A stretch of 64,000 nucleotides of DNA from Bog-756 sp963727075 (GCA_963727075.1 CAVSET010000006.1:2170001-2234000); one strand, 5' to 3'; counted from the stretch's first letter, positions 53,817-63,492 are shown. Notes: generated by a model from the letters alone, not told the origin. Program-made: numbers and translations.

Positions 53817-54707
53817 CGGTCAGGCCTGCCGAGACCGAACCGCTCGGCGAACCCGGACATCTCGTGGCGGATGGCTTCGAGGTCGGGGCTCATCGAGGTG
53901 GACACCACCATGCGGGTGGCCCCGGCCGCCGCCGCCTCGTCGACGTCCTGCTCGGTGAGCGCCGGGAGGTAGCCGGACAGGGTGAGCTCGATGGCATCCG
54001 GATCGCGCCCCGCCCGCCCCGCCGCCTCCCGCATCTGGCCGATCCGCCTGGCGAGGTCATCCCCGGCCAGGCCCAGGGGCTGGAACCCGTCACCGAGGCG
54101 ACCGGCCCGCCGCGCCGCAGCCTCGCTGTGGCCACCGATATGGAGCGGGACGCCCCCGGGACTGAACCGGCTTGGGGTAGGAGTGGGCGCGGTGGAAGGA
54201 GACGAACTCGCCGTCGAAGTCAGCGCCCCCCGGGCCCGAGTCGGCCCACAACCCGCGCATGGCGGCGATGGTCTCGTCGGTGCGCCGGCCCCGGGAACGA
54301 GGGTCGGCCCCGGTGGCCTGGAGCTCCTCGTCCATCCAGCCCACCCCCACGCACATCCGGACGCGACCCCCCGAGAGCACGTCGACGGTGGCGATGCGCT
54401 TGGCCAGGACGACGGCCTGATGGTTGGGCAGGACGAGCACCCCGGTGGCCAGCGTGATCCCGGTGGTCATGCCGGCCAGGTAGGCCATCAGGTCGAGTGG
54501 GTCGGGGATCGGGCAGTCGTCCGGCAGGGGCATCCGCCCGGACGGCGCGTACGGATAGGTGCTCACGTAGTCGGAGATGACCACGGCGTGCTCGACGAGG
54601 ACCACGGACTCGAAGCCGGAGTCTTCGGCGTGCCGGGAGAAGGACGCCATCCAGCCGGGATCGGCCGTGACCCCGGCACGGACCGGCGGAATGATCCCGA
54701 ACTGCAT
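53813..54707 (-). pseudogene. LLM-class F420-dependent oxidoreductase, single-base frameshift
   Basis: Luciferase-like TIM-barrel oxidoreductase. The ATG at 54705–54707 starts MQFGIIPPVRAGVTADPGW. LATGVLVLPNHQAVVLAKRIATVDVLSGGR and GVGWMDEELQATGAD are class hallmarks. After SYPKPVQS the frame is one base off (about 54158–54160). Corrected, it reads GGVPLHIGGHSEAAARRAG and continues to a normal end (…FAERFGLGRPDR), 297 residues. Members reduce or oxidise substrates with F420, some in steroid or aromatic catabolism. It is cotranscribed with the SnoaL-like gene. Confidence 0.82.
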
Positions 54708-54941
54708 GACCTGCTCGCTTTCGTCAGTCCGGGTGGACCATGGGGTCCCACCCGGGGCGGGGCCCGGCACGCCGAGCGTAAGCGGGGCCTTCCGATGGTG
54801 CCAGTGCGCCGACAGGGTGGTCGCCACCCAAGCGGCGCGTCGCATCACTAGTGTGATCCGGGTGACCGGCGCCACCACGGTGGAGGTCGGCGGAGTGTCG
54901 AAGACGGCAGCAGGCTGTTCGACCTCGTCCTGAGCACACCA

Positions 54942-56704
54942 ATGGGTCAACACTCGCCACATCAGCCGGACAAGCGCCCGAGCGTTTCGGGTGCCGAGAC
55001 CGGCAACGAGGGGCCCCGGGTCGACCGGCGCAAATTCATCGGGTGGGGCGCGGCCGGCGGGGTCGTGGCGGCGGCGGCCGCCCTGGGCATCGCCGAGGCC
55101 ACCTCGGGCGGCACCAGGGACAAGAGGGCCGCCACCGACCACCGCACCCGGTCCCGTTCGGCGCCGGTCAAGCCGGCCTCCACCACGCTGTCCGACGGCG
55201 TCACCCTGCCGACCTCGGCCGCCATCGCCGCCGAGAACGCCAGGACCGGTGTGCTGTGGTGGGTCACCACCCCGCAGAACGCCGGCGACATCGAGGGCTA
55301 CGCCAGCCGGGCCAGTGCGGTGGTCGGAGACCAGGTCACGTTGTTCGTCAGCACCAAGGCCACCAGTTCCACGTCGAGGCGTACCGGATGGGCTACTACC
55401 AGGGGATCGGCGCCCGAAAGGTCTGGCAGTCGGCGGCGCTGCCGGGGGTCCGCCAACCCCCACCGGCCTTGGTCGCACCCACCAACACCATCGAGTGCCA
55501 GTGGACCCCGTCATTGACCTTCACCATCGACCACACCTGGCCTCCCGGCGCGTACCTGCTGAAGCTGATCGGCGCCACCGGCGAGCAGCAGTTCGTGCCG
55601 CTGTGCGTCCGCGACGACGCCTCTCGGGCGGCGATCGTCATCCAGCAGAGCATCACCACCTGGCAGGCCTACAACCGTTGGGGCGGGTACAGCCTCTACT
55701 ACGGGAACCGCAATGGGCAGCTCTCCTACGTCCACGACCCTTCCGACAGCACCTTCGACCACCGGGCCCGGATCGTCTCCTTCGACCGTCCCTACGACCA
55801 CGACTGGGCATCGGGTGCCGCCGACATGGTGGGCAACGAGTTCCCGGTGATCTTCCACGCCGAGCGACTGGGCCTCGATGTGACCTACTGGACCGATGTC
55901 GACCTGCACACCCAACCGCAGCTGCTGGCCAATCATCGAGCCCTCCTCAGCCTGGGCCACGACGAGTACTGGTCGGCCGAGATGCGTGACGGTGCCGCCC
56001 AGGCACTCGCCGGCGGCGTGAACCTGGCGTTCCTCGGGGCCAATGCCTGCTACCGGCAGATCCGCTTCGAACCGTCCCCGCTGGGCCCCAACCGGCACCA
56101 GGTCTGCTACAAGTCGGCGGCCGAGGACCCGATGACCGGTCAGAACGACGCGGTGGTCACGGTCAACTGGCCCGAGGCGCCCGTCTCACGACCCGAAGCC
56201 CAGCTCATCGGGAGCACCTATCAGGACGTCCAGGCCTCGGCCGACATGGTCATCGCCGACCCGTCCTCCTGGGCGCTCGCCGGGGTGGGGCTGGTCGCCA
56301 ACCAGATCCTGCCCAAGGCGGTGCAGGGCGAGTTCGACCGCTACGTGCCCGGGGGTGCCGGTCCGGCCAACGTCGACGTCATCGCCCACTCCGTCGTCCC
56401 CAACCGGCACAACAACTACTCCGACGTCACCTGGTACACGGTGGCGGGCGGCGGGGGCGTCTTCGCCACCGGCAACGCGTCGTGGATCGGCCAGCTCTCC
56501 GACAGCCCGTTGATCCCGCCCAACGTGCTGCCGAGCGCCGTTTCCGGGGTGACGGCGCCTCTGCTGCGGATCATGGAGAACGTCTATTCCGTCCTCGGCG
56601 CGGGGCCGGCCTCCGCCTCGCACCCCTCAAGGGGTAACTGGAGCACGATCTACACCCCGGGCTCGGCCTCGATCGCCGCACCCAACCCGACCAACTCCGC
56701 CTGA
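54942..56704 (+). pseudogene. Tat-exported DMFA2_C-domain protein, single-base frameshift
   Basis: ATG 54942. The N-terminus has a twin-arginine signal (DRRKFIGWGAAGGVVAAAAAL). After TLFVSTKAT the frame shifts (one base missing near 55363) and continues FHVEAYRMGYYQGIGAR. The body matches the C-terminal domain of N,N-dimethylformamidase large subunits: TTWQAYNRWGGYSLYY, VSFDRPYDHDW, SLGHDEYWSAEMRD, FLGANACYRQIRF. It has 587 residues when repaired. Homologues in actinobacteria are secreted or cell-wall proteins of unknown substrate; real dimethylformamidase activity is not implied. Followed by a strong hairpin. Confidence 0.8.
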
Positions 56705-56712
56705 ACGCAGCA

Positions 56713-56740
56713 GCCCGGGACGCGAAGTCGCGTCCCGGGC
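56713..56740. terminator. perfect 12-bp hairpin between convergent genes
   Basis: GCCCGGGACGCG pairs with CGCGTCCCGGGC around an AAGT loop. No T run follows on either strand, but the position, nine bases after the plus-strand stop and 88 bases after the recA stop, fits a bidirectional terminator. Confidence 0.75.
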
Positions 56741-56828
56741 CGGCGAATTGGTTGAACTACCCAGCCATTGTCGGCACGAAACCCGACGCTCTGTAGGCCT
56801 GTGACCAGGGGAGTCGGCCGGAGCCGGC

Positions 56829-57896
56829 TCAGTCGAGGGTGATGGGCTGGTCGTCGAGCGCCAGGTCGTCGCCGGGCGCCGCCGGGGCCGTCGGTGGATC
56901 GCCGGCGGTGGCGTTCTGGGCGGCCAGGTGCTCCCGGATCCGTTCATCGATCTCGGCCATCAGCTGGGGGTTCTCGGTCAAGAAGGTCTTGACGTTCTCG
57001 CGGCCCTGGCCCAGCTGCTCACCCTCGTAGGTGAACCATGCCCCCGACTTCTTGATGAACCCCAGCTCGACACCGACATCGAGGAGCGATCCTTCGCGGC
57101 TGATCCCCCGGCCGAAGGTGATGTCGAACTCCGCCTGCTTGAACGGCGGCGAGCACTTGTTCTTGACCACCTTGACGCGGGTCCGGTTGCCCACCTGGTC
57201 CGCTCCGTCCTTGATGGTCTCGATCCGGCGTATGTCCAGCCGCACGGAGGAATAGAACTTGAGCGCCCGTCCACCCGGAGTGACTTCGGGGGACCCGTAC
57301 ATGACGCCGATCTTCTCCCTCAGTTGATTGATGAAGATGGCGACGGTCCCCGACTTGGACAGGGTGCCGGTCAGCTTGCGCAGCGCCTGGGACATCAAGC
57401 GGGCCTGCAGGCCGACGTGGGAGTCACCCATCTCCCCTTCGATCTCCGCCCGCGGGGTCAGCGCGGCCACCGAGTCGATGACCAGGACGTCGAGGGCTCC
57501 GGACCGGATCAACATGTCGGAGATCTCCAGCGCCTGTTCGCCGGTGTCGGGCTGGGAGATCAGCAGATCGTCGATGTTGACCCCGATGGCCTTGGCGTAG
57601 ACGGGGTCCATGGCGTGCTCGGCGTCCACGTAGGCGCAGATGCCCCCGTTGCGCTGCGCTTCGGCCACCACGTGCATGGCCAAGGTGGACTTGCCCGACG
57701 ACTCCGGCCCGAAGATCTCCACGACCCGGCCCCGGGGGAGGCCACCGATACCGAGAGCGAGATCGAGGGCCAACGCCCCGGTCGGGATGGCATCGATGTT
57801 CATGTGGAGGTTCTCGCCCATGCGCATGATCGATCCCTTGCCGAACTGCTTCTCGATCTGGCCCAGGGCCATGTCGAGTGCCTTGTCACGTTCCAT
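56829..57896 (-). CDS. recA: recombinase A
   Basis: DNA strand-exchange protein and LexA co-protease. 355 residues from the ATG at 57894–57896 with a GAGGAGAG site; an in-frame extension to 58100 is rejected. Walker A GPESSGKST at 63–71, Walker B VLVIDSVAAL, DNA-binding loops EGEMGDSHVGLQARLMSQALR and INQLREKIGVMYGSPEVTPGG, and an acidic C-terminal tail (DDLALDDQPITLD). No intein. A LexA-type box lies 144 bases upstream. Confidence 0.99.
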   Translation of the reverse strand: MERDKALDMALGQIEKQFGKGSIMRMGENLHMNIDAIPTGALALDLALGIGGLPRGRVVEIFGPESSGKSTLAMHVVAEAQRNGGICAYVDAEHAMDPVYAKAIGVNIDDLLISQPDTGEQALEISDMLIRSGALDVLVIDSVAALTPRAEIEGEMGDSHVGLQARLMSQALRKLTGTLSKSGTVAIFINQLREKIGVMYGSPEVTPGGRALKFYSSVRLDIRRIETIKDGADQVGNRTRVKVVKNKCSPPFKQAEFDITFGRGISREGSLLDVGVELGFIKKSGAWFTYEGEQLGQGRENVKTFLTENPQLMAEIDERIREHLAAQNATAGDPPTAPAAPGDDLALDDQPITLD

Positions 57897-58039
57897 GTCT
57901 CTCTCCTCGATGCTGTCGCTCACTGTCCGTGCCGACCCTATGGAGCGGCTGTGACACCCGGCAGGTGGCCCGGATCGAGATCCGACCGAGACCCGACCTC
58001 GATCCGGCATGGCCTCCCTGCTCGACCCCACTCTAGGCC

Positions 58040-58053
58040 CGAACGCATGTTCG
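58040..58053. promoter_or_regulatory. LexA (SOS) box upstream of recA
   Basis: CGAACGCATGTTCG is a perfect GAAC-N4-GTTC palindrome, the actinobacterial SOS box. It lies between recA (start at 57896) and the divergent DUF3048 gene (start at 58149), so it could control either or both. Confidence 0.85.
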
Positions 58054-58148
58054 ATGATGGATACCCGCCGTCCGATTCCGCCGGGCCGGGCGGGGGGCAC
58101 GGCCCGATCGACCTACCCTCCAATGGCGCGGACTAGCCTGCCCCCTCA

Positions 58149-59381
58149 ATGCCCGAGGATGACTCGCCCTCCGGATCCCGACCGGACGACGCTGGTGGGC
58201 CCACCGACACCGGGAACGGACCACCGGTCCTCTCCCGTCAAGACCTCCGGCGCCAGGCCCGTGCCGGCAAACCGGGTTGGTCGCGGGCCCGGTGGTACGC
58301 ACTCAGTGGTGTCGCCATCGTGGCCGTCGCCGGCTTGGCCGTCTTCCTGCTCGCCCAGGGCCGGAAGGACGCCGCGGCCAAGGCCCCCGCCCCCACCACG
58401 ACCAGCACCGCCGTACCCGCCCCGGTGGCGATCTGCCCGCTCACCGGGGCCCCCGCCCCCGGGGGGACGGTCCCGGCCCGGCCCGCCCTCGGGGTCAAGA
58501 TCGGGAACTATTCCGGGGACCGGCCCTCGGCCGGCCTCAACCAGGCCGACATCGTCTTCGAGGAACCGGTCGAAGGGGCCATCACCCGGCTGGTGGCCGT
58601 GTTCCAGTGCAAGGGCGCGTCACTGGTGGGTGACCTCCGATCGGCCCGCCAGCCCGATGCCGGCATCCTCTCGCAGCTCTCCAACCCGCTGTTCGCCCAC
58701 GCCGGCGGCATCAACCCGGTGCTCTCCCTCCTGGCCTCGTCGCCCCTCATCGACAAGAACCTGATCTACGGCAGTGGGTCCACGATCATCCATCCGGCGG
58801 GACGGGTCTCCCCCTACTCCACCTTCGCCGACACGGCCACGCTCTGGGCCCTCCAGCCGGCCGACACCTCGCCGCCCGCACCCATCTTCCAGTACTCGGC
58901 CTCGCTGCCCGGCGGCGCGGTCCCCGGGTCGGGAGTCAGCGTGCACATCCCCTTCTCGTCGTCGTCCGACGTCACCTGGCAGTGGAACGGGTCGACGGGC
59001 TCCTACCTCCGCTCCTACTCGGGAACGCCGGACCGGCTGGTGGACGGAACCCCGACCGCGACGGACAACGTGGTCGTCATGACGGTGCAGACCGCCTACG
59101 GCTATTGGGTGGAGAACGAGCAGGGCGGCCACGAGGTCGACGTCACCGCCACCGGTTCGGGGCCACTGTTGGTCATGCGGGACGGCGCGGCCATCGCCGG
59201 CACCTGGAGCCGGGCCAGCCTGACCCAGCCGGCGGCGCTCACCGGTCCCGGTGGGGCCCCGATCACCCTGCAGCCCGGCAACACCTGGGTGGAGCTCGTG
59301 CCGGGGGGCATCCCCGTGACACCCATGGCGGCCGCCGCCCCGGCCCCGGCCGCCGGAGCCACCACCACGACCCCGGGGTAA
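58149..59381 (+). CDS. DUF3048 (YerB-like) membrane-anchored protein
   Basis: 410 residues. A basic N-terminal cytoplasmic tail, one membrane helix (WYALSGVAIVAVAGLAVFLLA), a short linker and the two-part DUF3048 domain. ICPLTGAPAPGG and RPALGVKIGNYSGDRPSAGLNQADIVFEEPVEGAITRLVAVFQ are typical, followed by VGDLRSARQPDAGIL and the second half with WQWNGSTGSYLRSY and NVVVMTVQTAYG. The fold contains a region related to L,D-transpeptidase-associated domains, so a cell-envelope role is likely. Divergent from recA with a shared LexA box, which raises SOS control as an option. Confidence 0.88.
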   Translation: MPEDDSPSGSRPDDAGGPTDTGNGPPVLSRQDLRRQARAGKPGWSRARWYALSGVAIVAVAGLAVFLLAQGRKDAAAKAPAPTTTSTAVPAPVAICPLTGAPAPGGTVPARPALGVKIGNYSGDRPSAGLNQADIVFEEPVEGAITRLVAVFQCKGASLVGDLRSARQPDAGILSQLSNPLFAHAGGINPVLSLLASSPLIDKNLIYGSGSTIIHPAGRVSPYSTFADTATLWALQPADTSPPAPIFQYSASLPGGAVPGSGVSVHIPFSSSSDVTWQWNGSTGSYLRSYSGTPDRLVDGTPTATDNVVVMTVQTAYGYWVENEQGGHEVDVTATGSGPLLVMRDGAAIAGTWSRASLTQPAALTGPGGAPITLQPGNTWVELVPGGIPVTPMAAAAPAPAAGATTTTPG

Positions 59382-59439
59382 CCCAGGTCGTTCCCGGCCA
59401 CCGGTGCCGGCGGGCCACCGGTACGCCGGAACCGACGGG

Positions 59440-60765
59440 CTAGCCGGACGAGGTATCCACCCGGCCCGACGATGCGCGCAGCGCCCGCCGCAGCAGGTCC
59501 AGAGCCGCGATGGTGGCATACTGCCGGACCCGGTCGCGGTCCCCAGGCACCTTGAAGCCGACCCCCTCGGTCGGATAGCCCGGCCGGGCCAGACCGACGA
59601 ACACCGTGCCGGGGGGCTGGTCGTCCTGGGGGTCGGGCCCCGCCACCCCGGTGATGGAGAGTCCGATGTCGGACTCGAGGACTCGGCGGGCGCCCTCGGC
59701 CATGGCACGCGCCGCCTCCTCGGAGACCACCGGACCCTCGGGCACGCCGAGCATCTTGTACTTGACCTCCGAGGCGTAGGAGACGACCGAGCCGCGGAAC
59801 CACCGGCTGGCTCCGGGCACGTTGACCAGCCTCGAGGCGGCCAGTCCGCCGGTGAGCGATTCGGCCAGCCCGAGAGTGAGCCCGTCCACGGCGAGCGCTT
59901 CGGCCACCGCGTCCTCGATGGCGGCGCCGTCGATGCCGAAGACAACATCCCCGGCCGCGGTGGTCAGGATGCGCCGGACCTCGGCCTCCTCGGCGTCGAG
60001 CAAGGCGGCGGCCTGGTCCTCGTCGTCCGCCCGGACGGTCACCCGTACCTTGATGCCTTCGATGCCGCTGGCCAGGAAGGCGACGGTGGCCGTACTCTGC
60101 CGACCGCCGTCGCCGTCCGACGGTGTCTCTGGCACCCCGTCGAGGCGCTCGATGTGGCCGGCCAGCGTCTCGGCCAGGCCGGACTCGCTCATGCCCCAGG
60201 TCCGGATGACCCGGCTGGCGATGACGCCCGTGGTCTCCCCCCGTTCGGCCATCCGTCGATGAATATCCGGCACGATGGCGCGCTCGAACATGTCGGACAT
60301 CTCGTAGGGCACGCCCGGGACGGCGTAGATGACCTTGTGCCCGACCGGGCAGATGAGCCCGGGAGCGGTGCCCTTTGTCTGGGGGATGATGGTGGCTCCC
60401 TCGGGCACTTCGGCCTGGCGGAGATTGGTGTCGGGCATCTCCCGCCCCCGGCTCGAGAACATCGTCCGGATCCGGTCCACTACCGCGTCGTCGCGCCGGA
60501 GCGGGACGTTCATCACCTCGGCGATGGCCTCCCGGGTGATGTCGTCGTGGGTCGGGCCGAGGCCACCGCAGACGATGACCCCGTCGCTACGGGCCAACGC
60601 GGTGCGGAAGGCCAGCACCATGCGCTCATGGTTGTCCCCCACCGTCTGGTGGAAGTGGGAGGCCACACCGGCGGCCGCCAGGTGCTCCCCCATCCAGGTC
60701 GAGTTGGTGTCCGCGATCTGGCCGAGCAGGAGCTCGGTGCCGACGGCGACGATCTCGACGCGCAC
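59440..60765 (-). CDS. cinA: CinA family protein (competence/damage-inducible, NMN deamidase)
   Basis: 441 residues: an N-terminal molybdopterin-binding-like (MoeA/COG1058) domain with VAVGTELLLGQIADTNS and CGGLGPTHDDITREAIAEV, and a C-terminal PncC domain with LAESLTGGLAASRLVNVPGAS and SITGVAGPDP…GTVFVGLA. The family cleaves damaged nucleotides and deamidates nicotinamide mononucleotide. GTG start at 60763–60765, six bases after pgsA. The rimO–pgsA–cinA–recA order is conserved in actinobacteria. Confidence 0.95.
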   Translation of the reverse strand: MRVEIVAVGTELLLGQIADTNSTWMGEHLAAAGVASHFHQTVGDNHERMVLAFRTALARSDGVIVCGGLGPTHDDITREAIAEVMNVPLRRDDAVVDRIRTMFSSRGREMPDTNLRQAEVPEGATIIPQTKGTAPGLICPVGHKVIYAVPGVPYEMSDMFERAIVPDIHRRMAERGETTGVIASRVIRTWGMSESGLAETLAGHIERLDGVPETPSDGDGGRQSTATVAFLASGIEGIKVRVTVRADDEDQAAALLDAEEAEVRRILTTAAGDVVFGIDGAAIEDAVAEALAVDGLTLGLAESLTGGLAASRLVNVPGASRWFRGSVVSYASEVKYKMLGVPEGPVVSEEAARAMAEGARRVLESDIGLSITGVAGPDPQDDQPPGTVFVGLARPGYPTEGVGFKVPGDRDRVRQYATIAALDLLRRALRASSGRVDTSSG

Positions 60766-60771
60766 TGGACG

Positions 60772-61494
60772 TCAGGCGGCCGAGCTGGTGTCGTCGACCG
60801 AGGCGGCCGCGGGCTCTGACCCGCCCGCCCCACCGGCTCGGGCCGCCCGGCGGCCGTCCAGAAGGTACTGGCCCCCCGTGAACAAGGTCATCGCCGTGGC
60901 CACCCAGATGGCCGTCGAGAGGACCGTCTGGTGGGTGGCCAGCGGCGGGGCCAGGCAGAGCCCGATGGCCAGGTCCTGGAGGAGCGTCTTCACCTTGGCC
61001 GTGGTACGGGCCGGGATGGACACCCCCCGGCGGCCGACCACCGAACGGTAGACGCTCATGGCCACCTCGCGTACGGCGATCAGGATCACCGGCAGCCACC
61101 CGACGATCCCTTTTGCCGCCAGGGCGAACAGTGCGCCGAGCACCACGAACTTGTCCGCCAACGGATCGAGGAACGCCCCCGACCGGGTGGTCCCCTGCTT
61201 GCGGGCCAGCCATCCGTCGACGCCATCGGAGAGCGCCAGCAGTCCTCCGAAGACGAAGGTGAACCAATTCGCCCCCCACACCATGATGAGCGCGATGAGC
61301 AGTGGCGTGGCCAACAGCCGCAGCACGGTGATCCCATTGGCCGGAGTCATCACGGCCGAGGGTCCGAAGGTGGTGGCGCGGGTCACCGACGCCGGCGACG
61401 GAGAAGCCTCCGGTGGCGGAGTTCCCGGCACCGGAGAGGCGGGCGGCACCGGGGTGCCCGATGGCGCTCCCGACTGGACGATGTTGTCGCTCAC
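60772..61494 (-). CDS. pgsA: CDP-diacylglycerol–glycerol-3-phosphate 3-phosphatidyltransferase
   Basis: Integral membrane enzyme that makes phosphatidylglycerophosphate. 240 residues. The catalytic CDP-alcohol motif D-G-x2-A-R-x8-G-x3-D-x3-D is seen in SDGVDGWLARKQGTTRSGAF followed by LDPLADK. About six membrane helices. The first 48 residues are Pro/Ser-rich and unusual; an internal ATG (PSAVMTPANGITVLRLL) gives the standard length, so the true start may be there. As annotated the GTG overlaps the rimO stop by four bases. Confidence 0.93.
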   Translation of the reverse strand: MSDNIVQSGAPSGTPVPPASPVPGTPPPEASPSPASVTRATTFGPSAVMTPANGITVLRLLATPLLIALIMVWGANWFTFVFGGLLALSDGVDGWLARKQGTTRSGAFLDPLADKFVVLGALFALAAKGIVGWLPVILIAVREVAMSVYRSVVGRRGVSIPARTTAKVKTLLQDLAIGLCLAPPLATHQTVLSTAIWVATAMTLFTGGQYLLDGRRAARAGGAGGSEPAAASVDDTSSAA

Positions 61495-62906
61495 CGGACC
61501 GCCGCCGGCCTGCGGGGCCCGGCTCCGCCGACCGGTCGGGGCCCTTCGATGGGATCCGCCACCAGGTCAGGGCCGTCCGCCCCCGTGACCACGGCGGTGA
61601 CGAAGGAACCCTCCGGCAGGTCCTCGGGCACCGACACCACTCCGTCGATCTCCGGTGCCTCCCGGAACGTCCGCCCCTCCCCGGGGGCATCCACCAGCAC
61701 CTCCACCGTCGTGCCGATGAGCTCGTCCCGCCGCCGGGCGGTGATGGCGTCCTGACGCTCGGAGCACTCGAGAAGACGTTCGCCGACGAGTTGGGCAGGC
61801 ACCTGGTCGTCGAGGCCCGCCGCGTACGTTCCGAGCTCGGGGCTGAACGGGAAGAACCCGACCCAGTCGAGCTGGGCCTCGTCGATCCACTCGAGCAGCC
61901 GGTCATGATCGGACTCGGTCTCCCCCGGGTACCCGATGATGAACGAGGACCGGAAGGCGGCGCTCGGCTCGGAAGCCCGGATCGACCTGATCCGCTCGAG
62001 GAAGCGGTCGCCCTCACCCCAGCGTCGCATCCTTCTCACGAGCGGCCGGGACACGTGCTGAAGCGAAAGGTCGAAATAGGGGACACCGGTGCTGAGGATG
62101 GTGTCGACCAGGGCATCGTCGAGGGCAGACGGGTAGAGATAGAGCAGACGAGTCCATGGGACGCGGGCCGCCACCGCGGCGACCAGGTCCACGATCGGGC
62201 GGGTGGCGCCGACCTTTCGACCGCCGGCGCCCGGATGACCACCCGCCGCCGACCGATCGAGTCCATAGGACGCAAGGTCCTGGGCCACCAGCACGACCTC
62301 ACGCAACGACTGCTCGGGCCCAAAGAGCTGCTCGATCTCGTCGAGGATGGACTCGGCCGAGCGGGAGCGCTGCCTGCCCCGGAACGACGGGATGGCACAG
62401 AACCCACAGCTTCGATCACACCCCTCGGCCACCTTCACGTACGACCAGGGCGCGGTGGCCGGAGGACGGGGAAGGTTGAGGAGATCGAAGGAGGGCAGGG
62501 AAGTCTCGGACCCCCGATGTGAGCTCGGAGACGGGGGCTTGGACCCGAGCACCACCGGCGTACGGGTGGGCCGATGGCCCTGATGCGTCAGCGGGGTCCC
62601 GAATGGAGCCACCAGATCGACCTCCGGGAGCGCATCAGCCAGCTCGTCCCGGTACCGCTCGGCCATGCATCCGGTCACGACCAGCCTGGCCCCGGTTCGG
62701 CGGGACCCGGACAGGGCGAGCACCGTCTCGATCGACTCCTCCCGGGCCGCCTCGATGAACGCGCAGGTGTTGACCACCACCAGGTCGGCTTCCCCCGGGT
62801 CGGCCGCCGCCAGCAGACCCTCGGCCGCCAGCGTCCCGACCAGCTTGTCGGAGTCGACCCGGTTCTTCGGACAGCCCAGGGTCTCGATCCAATACAGCTC
62901 GGTCAC
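61491..62906 (-). CDS. rimO: ribosomal protein uS12 methylthiotransferase
   Basis: Radical-SAM enzyme that methylthiolates an aspartate of ribosomal protein S12. 471 residues. The N-terminal UPF0004 domain has three cluster cysteines (ETLGCPKNRVDSDK, VNTCAFIEAA, VTGCMAERY). The radical-SAM CxxxCxxC is in EGCDRSCGFCAIPSFRG. IIGYPGETESDHDRLL and a C-terminal TRAM domain complete it. A Gly/Pro-rich loop around residue 230 (AAGGHPGAGGRKVG) is longer than usual. GTG start at 62904–62906. Confidence 0.95.
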   Translation of the reverse strand: MTELYWIETLGCPKNRVDSDKLVGTLAAEGLLAAADPGEADLVVVNTCAFIEAAREESIETVLALSGSRRTGARLVVTGCMAERYRDELADALPEVDLVAPFGTPLTHQGHRPTRTPVVLGSKPPSPSSHRGSETSLPSFDLLNLPRPPATAPWSYVKVAEGCDRSCGFCAIPSFRGRQRSRSAESILDEIEQLFGPEQSLREVVLVAQDLASYGLDRSAAGGHPGAGGRKVGATRPIVDLVAAVAARVPWTRLLYLYPSALDDALVDTILSTGVPYFDLSLQHVSRPLVRRMRRWGEGDRFLERIRSIRASEPSAAFRSSFIIGYPGETESDHDRLLEWIDEAQLDWVGFFPFSPELGTYAAGLDDQVPAQLVGERLLECSERQDAITARRRDELIGTTVEVLVDAPGEGRTFREAPEIDGVVSVPEDLPEGSFVTAVVTGADGPDLVADPIEGPRPVGGAGPRRPAAVR

Positions 62907-63082
62907 CGGGCCAATCTACCGGGGCCACCGAGGGCCGAAGGCTCGAGGAGGCGGGGCCGGCCCGGGCCGGGACCGGCACGGTTCCGGCCCGACGCCGATC
63001 GGAACCGGCCAGGCGTGGCCGGATGGGTCGGACGGCCACGCCGTGGGGCACCGGTCGTCGATGCCCCACGGCACTCCACGGG

Positions 63083-63171
63083 CGGAGAGGGAGGGATTTG
63101 AACCCTCGGACCCAGTCTCCCAGGTCAACTCATTAGCAGTGAGTCCGATTCGGCCGCTCTCGCACCTCTCC
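63083..63171 (-). tRNA. tRNA-Ser (anticodon GCT)
   Basis: 89 bases with acceptor arms GGAGAGG and CCTCTCC, anticodon stem ACTCA/TGAGT with loop CTGCTAA, a long class-II variable arm, and T arm GAGGGTTCAAATCCCTC. The discriminator is G, as expected for serine. CCA is not encoded. Confidence 0.96.
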
Positions 63172-63279
63172 GTGCTGGCGAACTCCCTGGCTGAAAGCTG
63201 TGAGGCCTTGTTGCCGCAAGTCCGCTCGCCTGTTCGACCCCGGTGTCGTCGGTGCCCCGGAAGCGTTGAAGCGTTGTGT

Positions 63280-63492
63280 ATGGGCACATCAACGCAGCAC
63301 GGGGCAGACCACACCCTGATCAAGCAACGTGCAGCATACGGCAAGGCAGCCGGCAAGAACGGGCTGGTGGCCGACATCTCCGCCGACGGAATCTCGTGGG
63401 TGTCCACAGTGGGTTCGCTCAACGGCGAGCGTGTGTTCAGGCTGATCCGACAGACCGGGGACGAGCAAAGGCCACAGCCCATGTGGATCTAG
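63280..63492 (+). CDS. possible 70-residue small protein
   Basis: A short frame from ATG 63280, too small for default gene calling. It reads MGTSTQHGADHTLIKQRAAY with a lysine-rich patch, then LVADISADGISWVSTVGSLN and a C-terminal RVFRLIRQTGDEQ. The alternation of strand-like and charged segments looks protein-like, but no family is recognised and only a weak purine stretch precedes the ATG. It lies just outside the tRNA-Ser gene, on the opposite strand. Confidence 0.45.
   Translation: MGTSTQHGADHTLIKQRAAYGKAAGKNGLVADISADGISWVSTVGSLNGERVFRLIRQTGDEQRPQPMWI

Noticed and set aside
53288..53972. C-terminal extension of citrate synthase as a real fusion domain
   Set aside because: The extension is antisense to the SnoaL-like gene and unlike any domain; a one-base error in a C run explains it.
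56829..57896. Possible intein in recA
   Set aside because: The protein is 355 residues with all motifs in normal spacing; no insertion.
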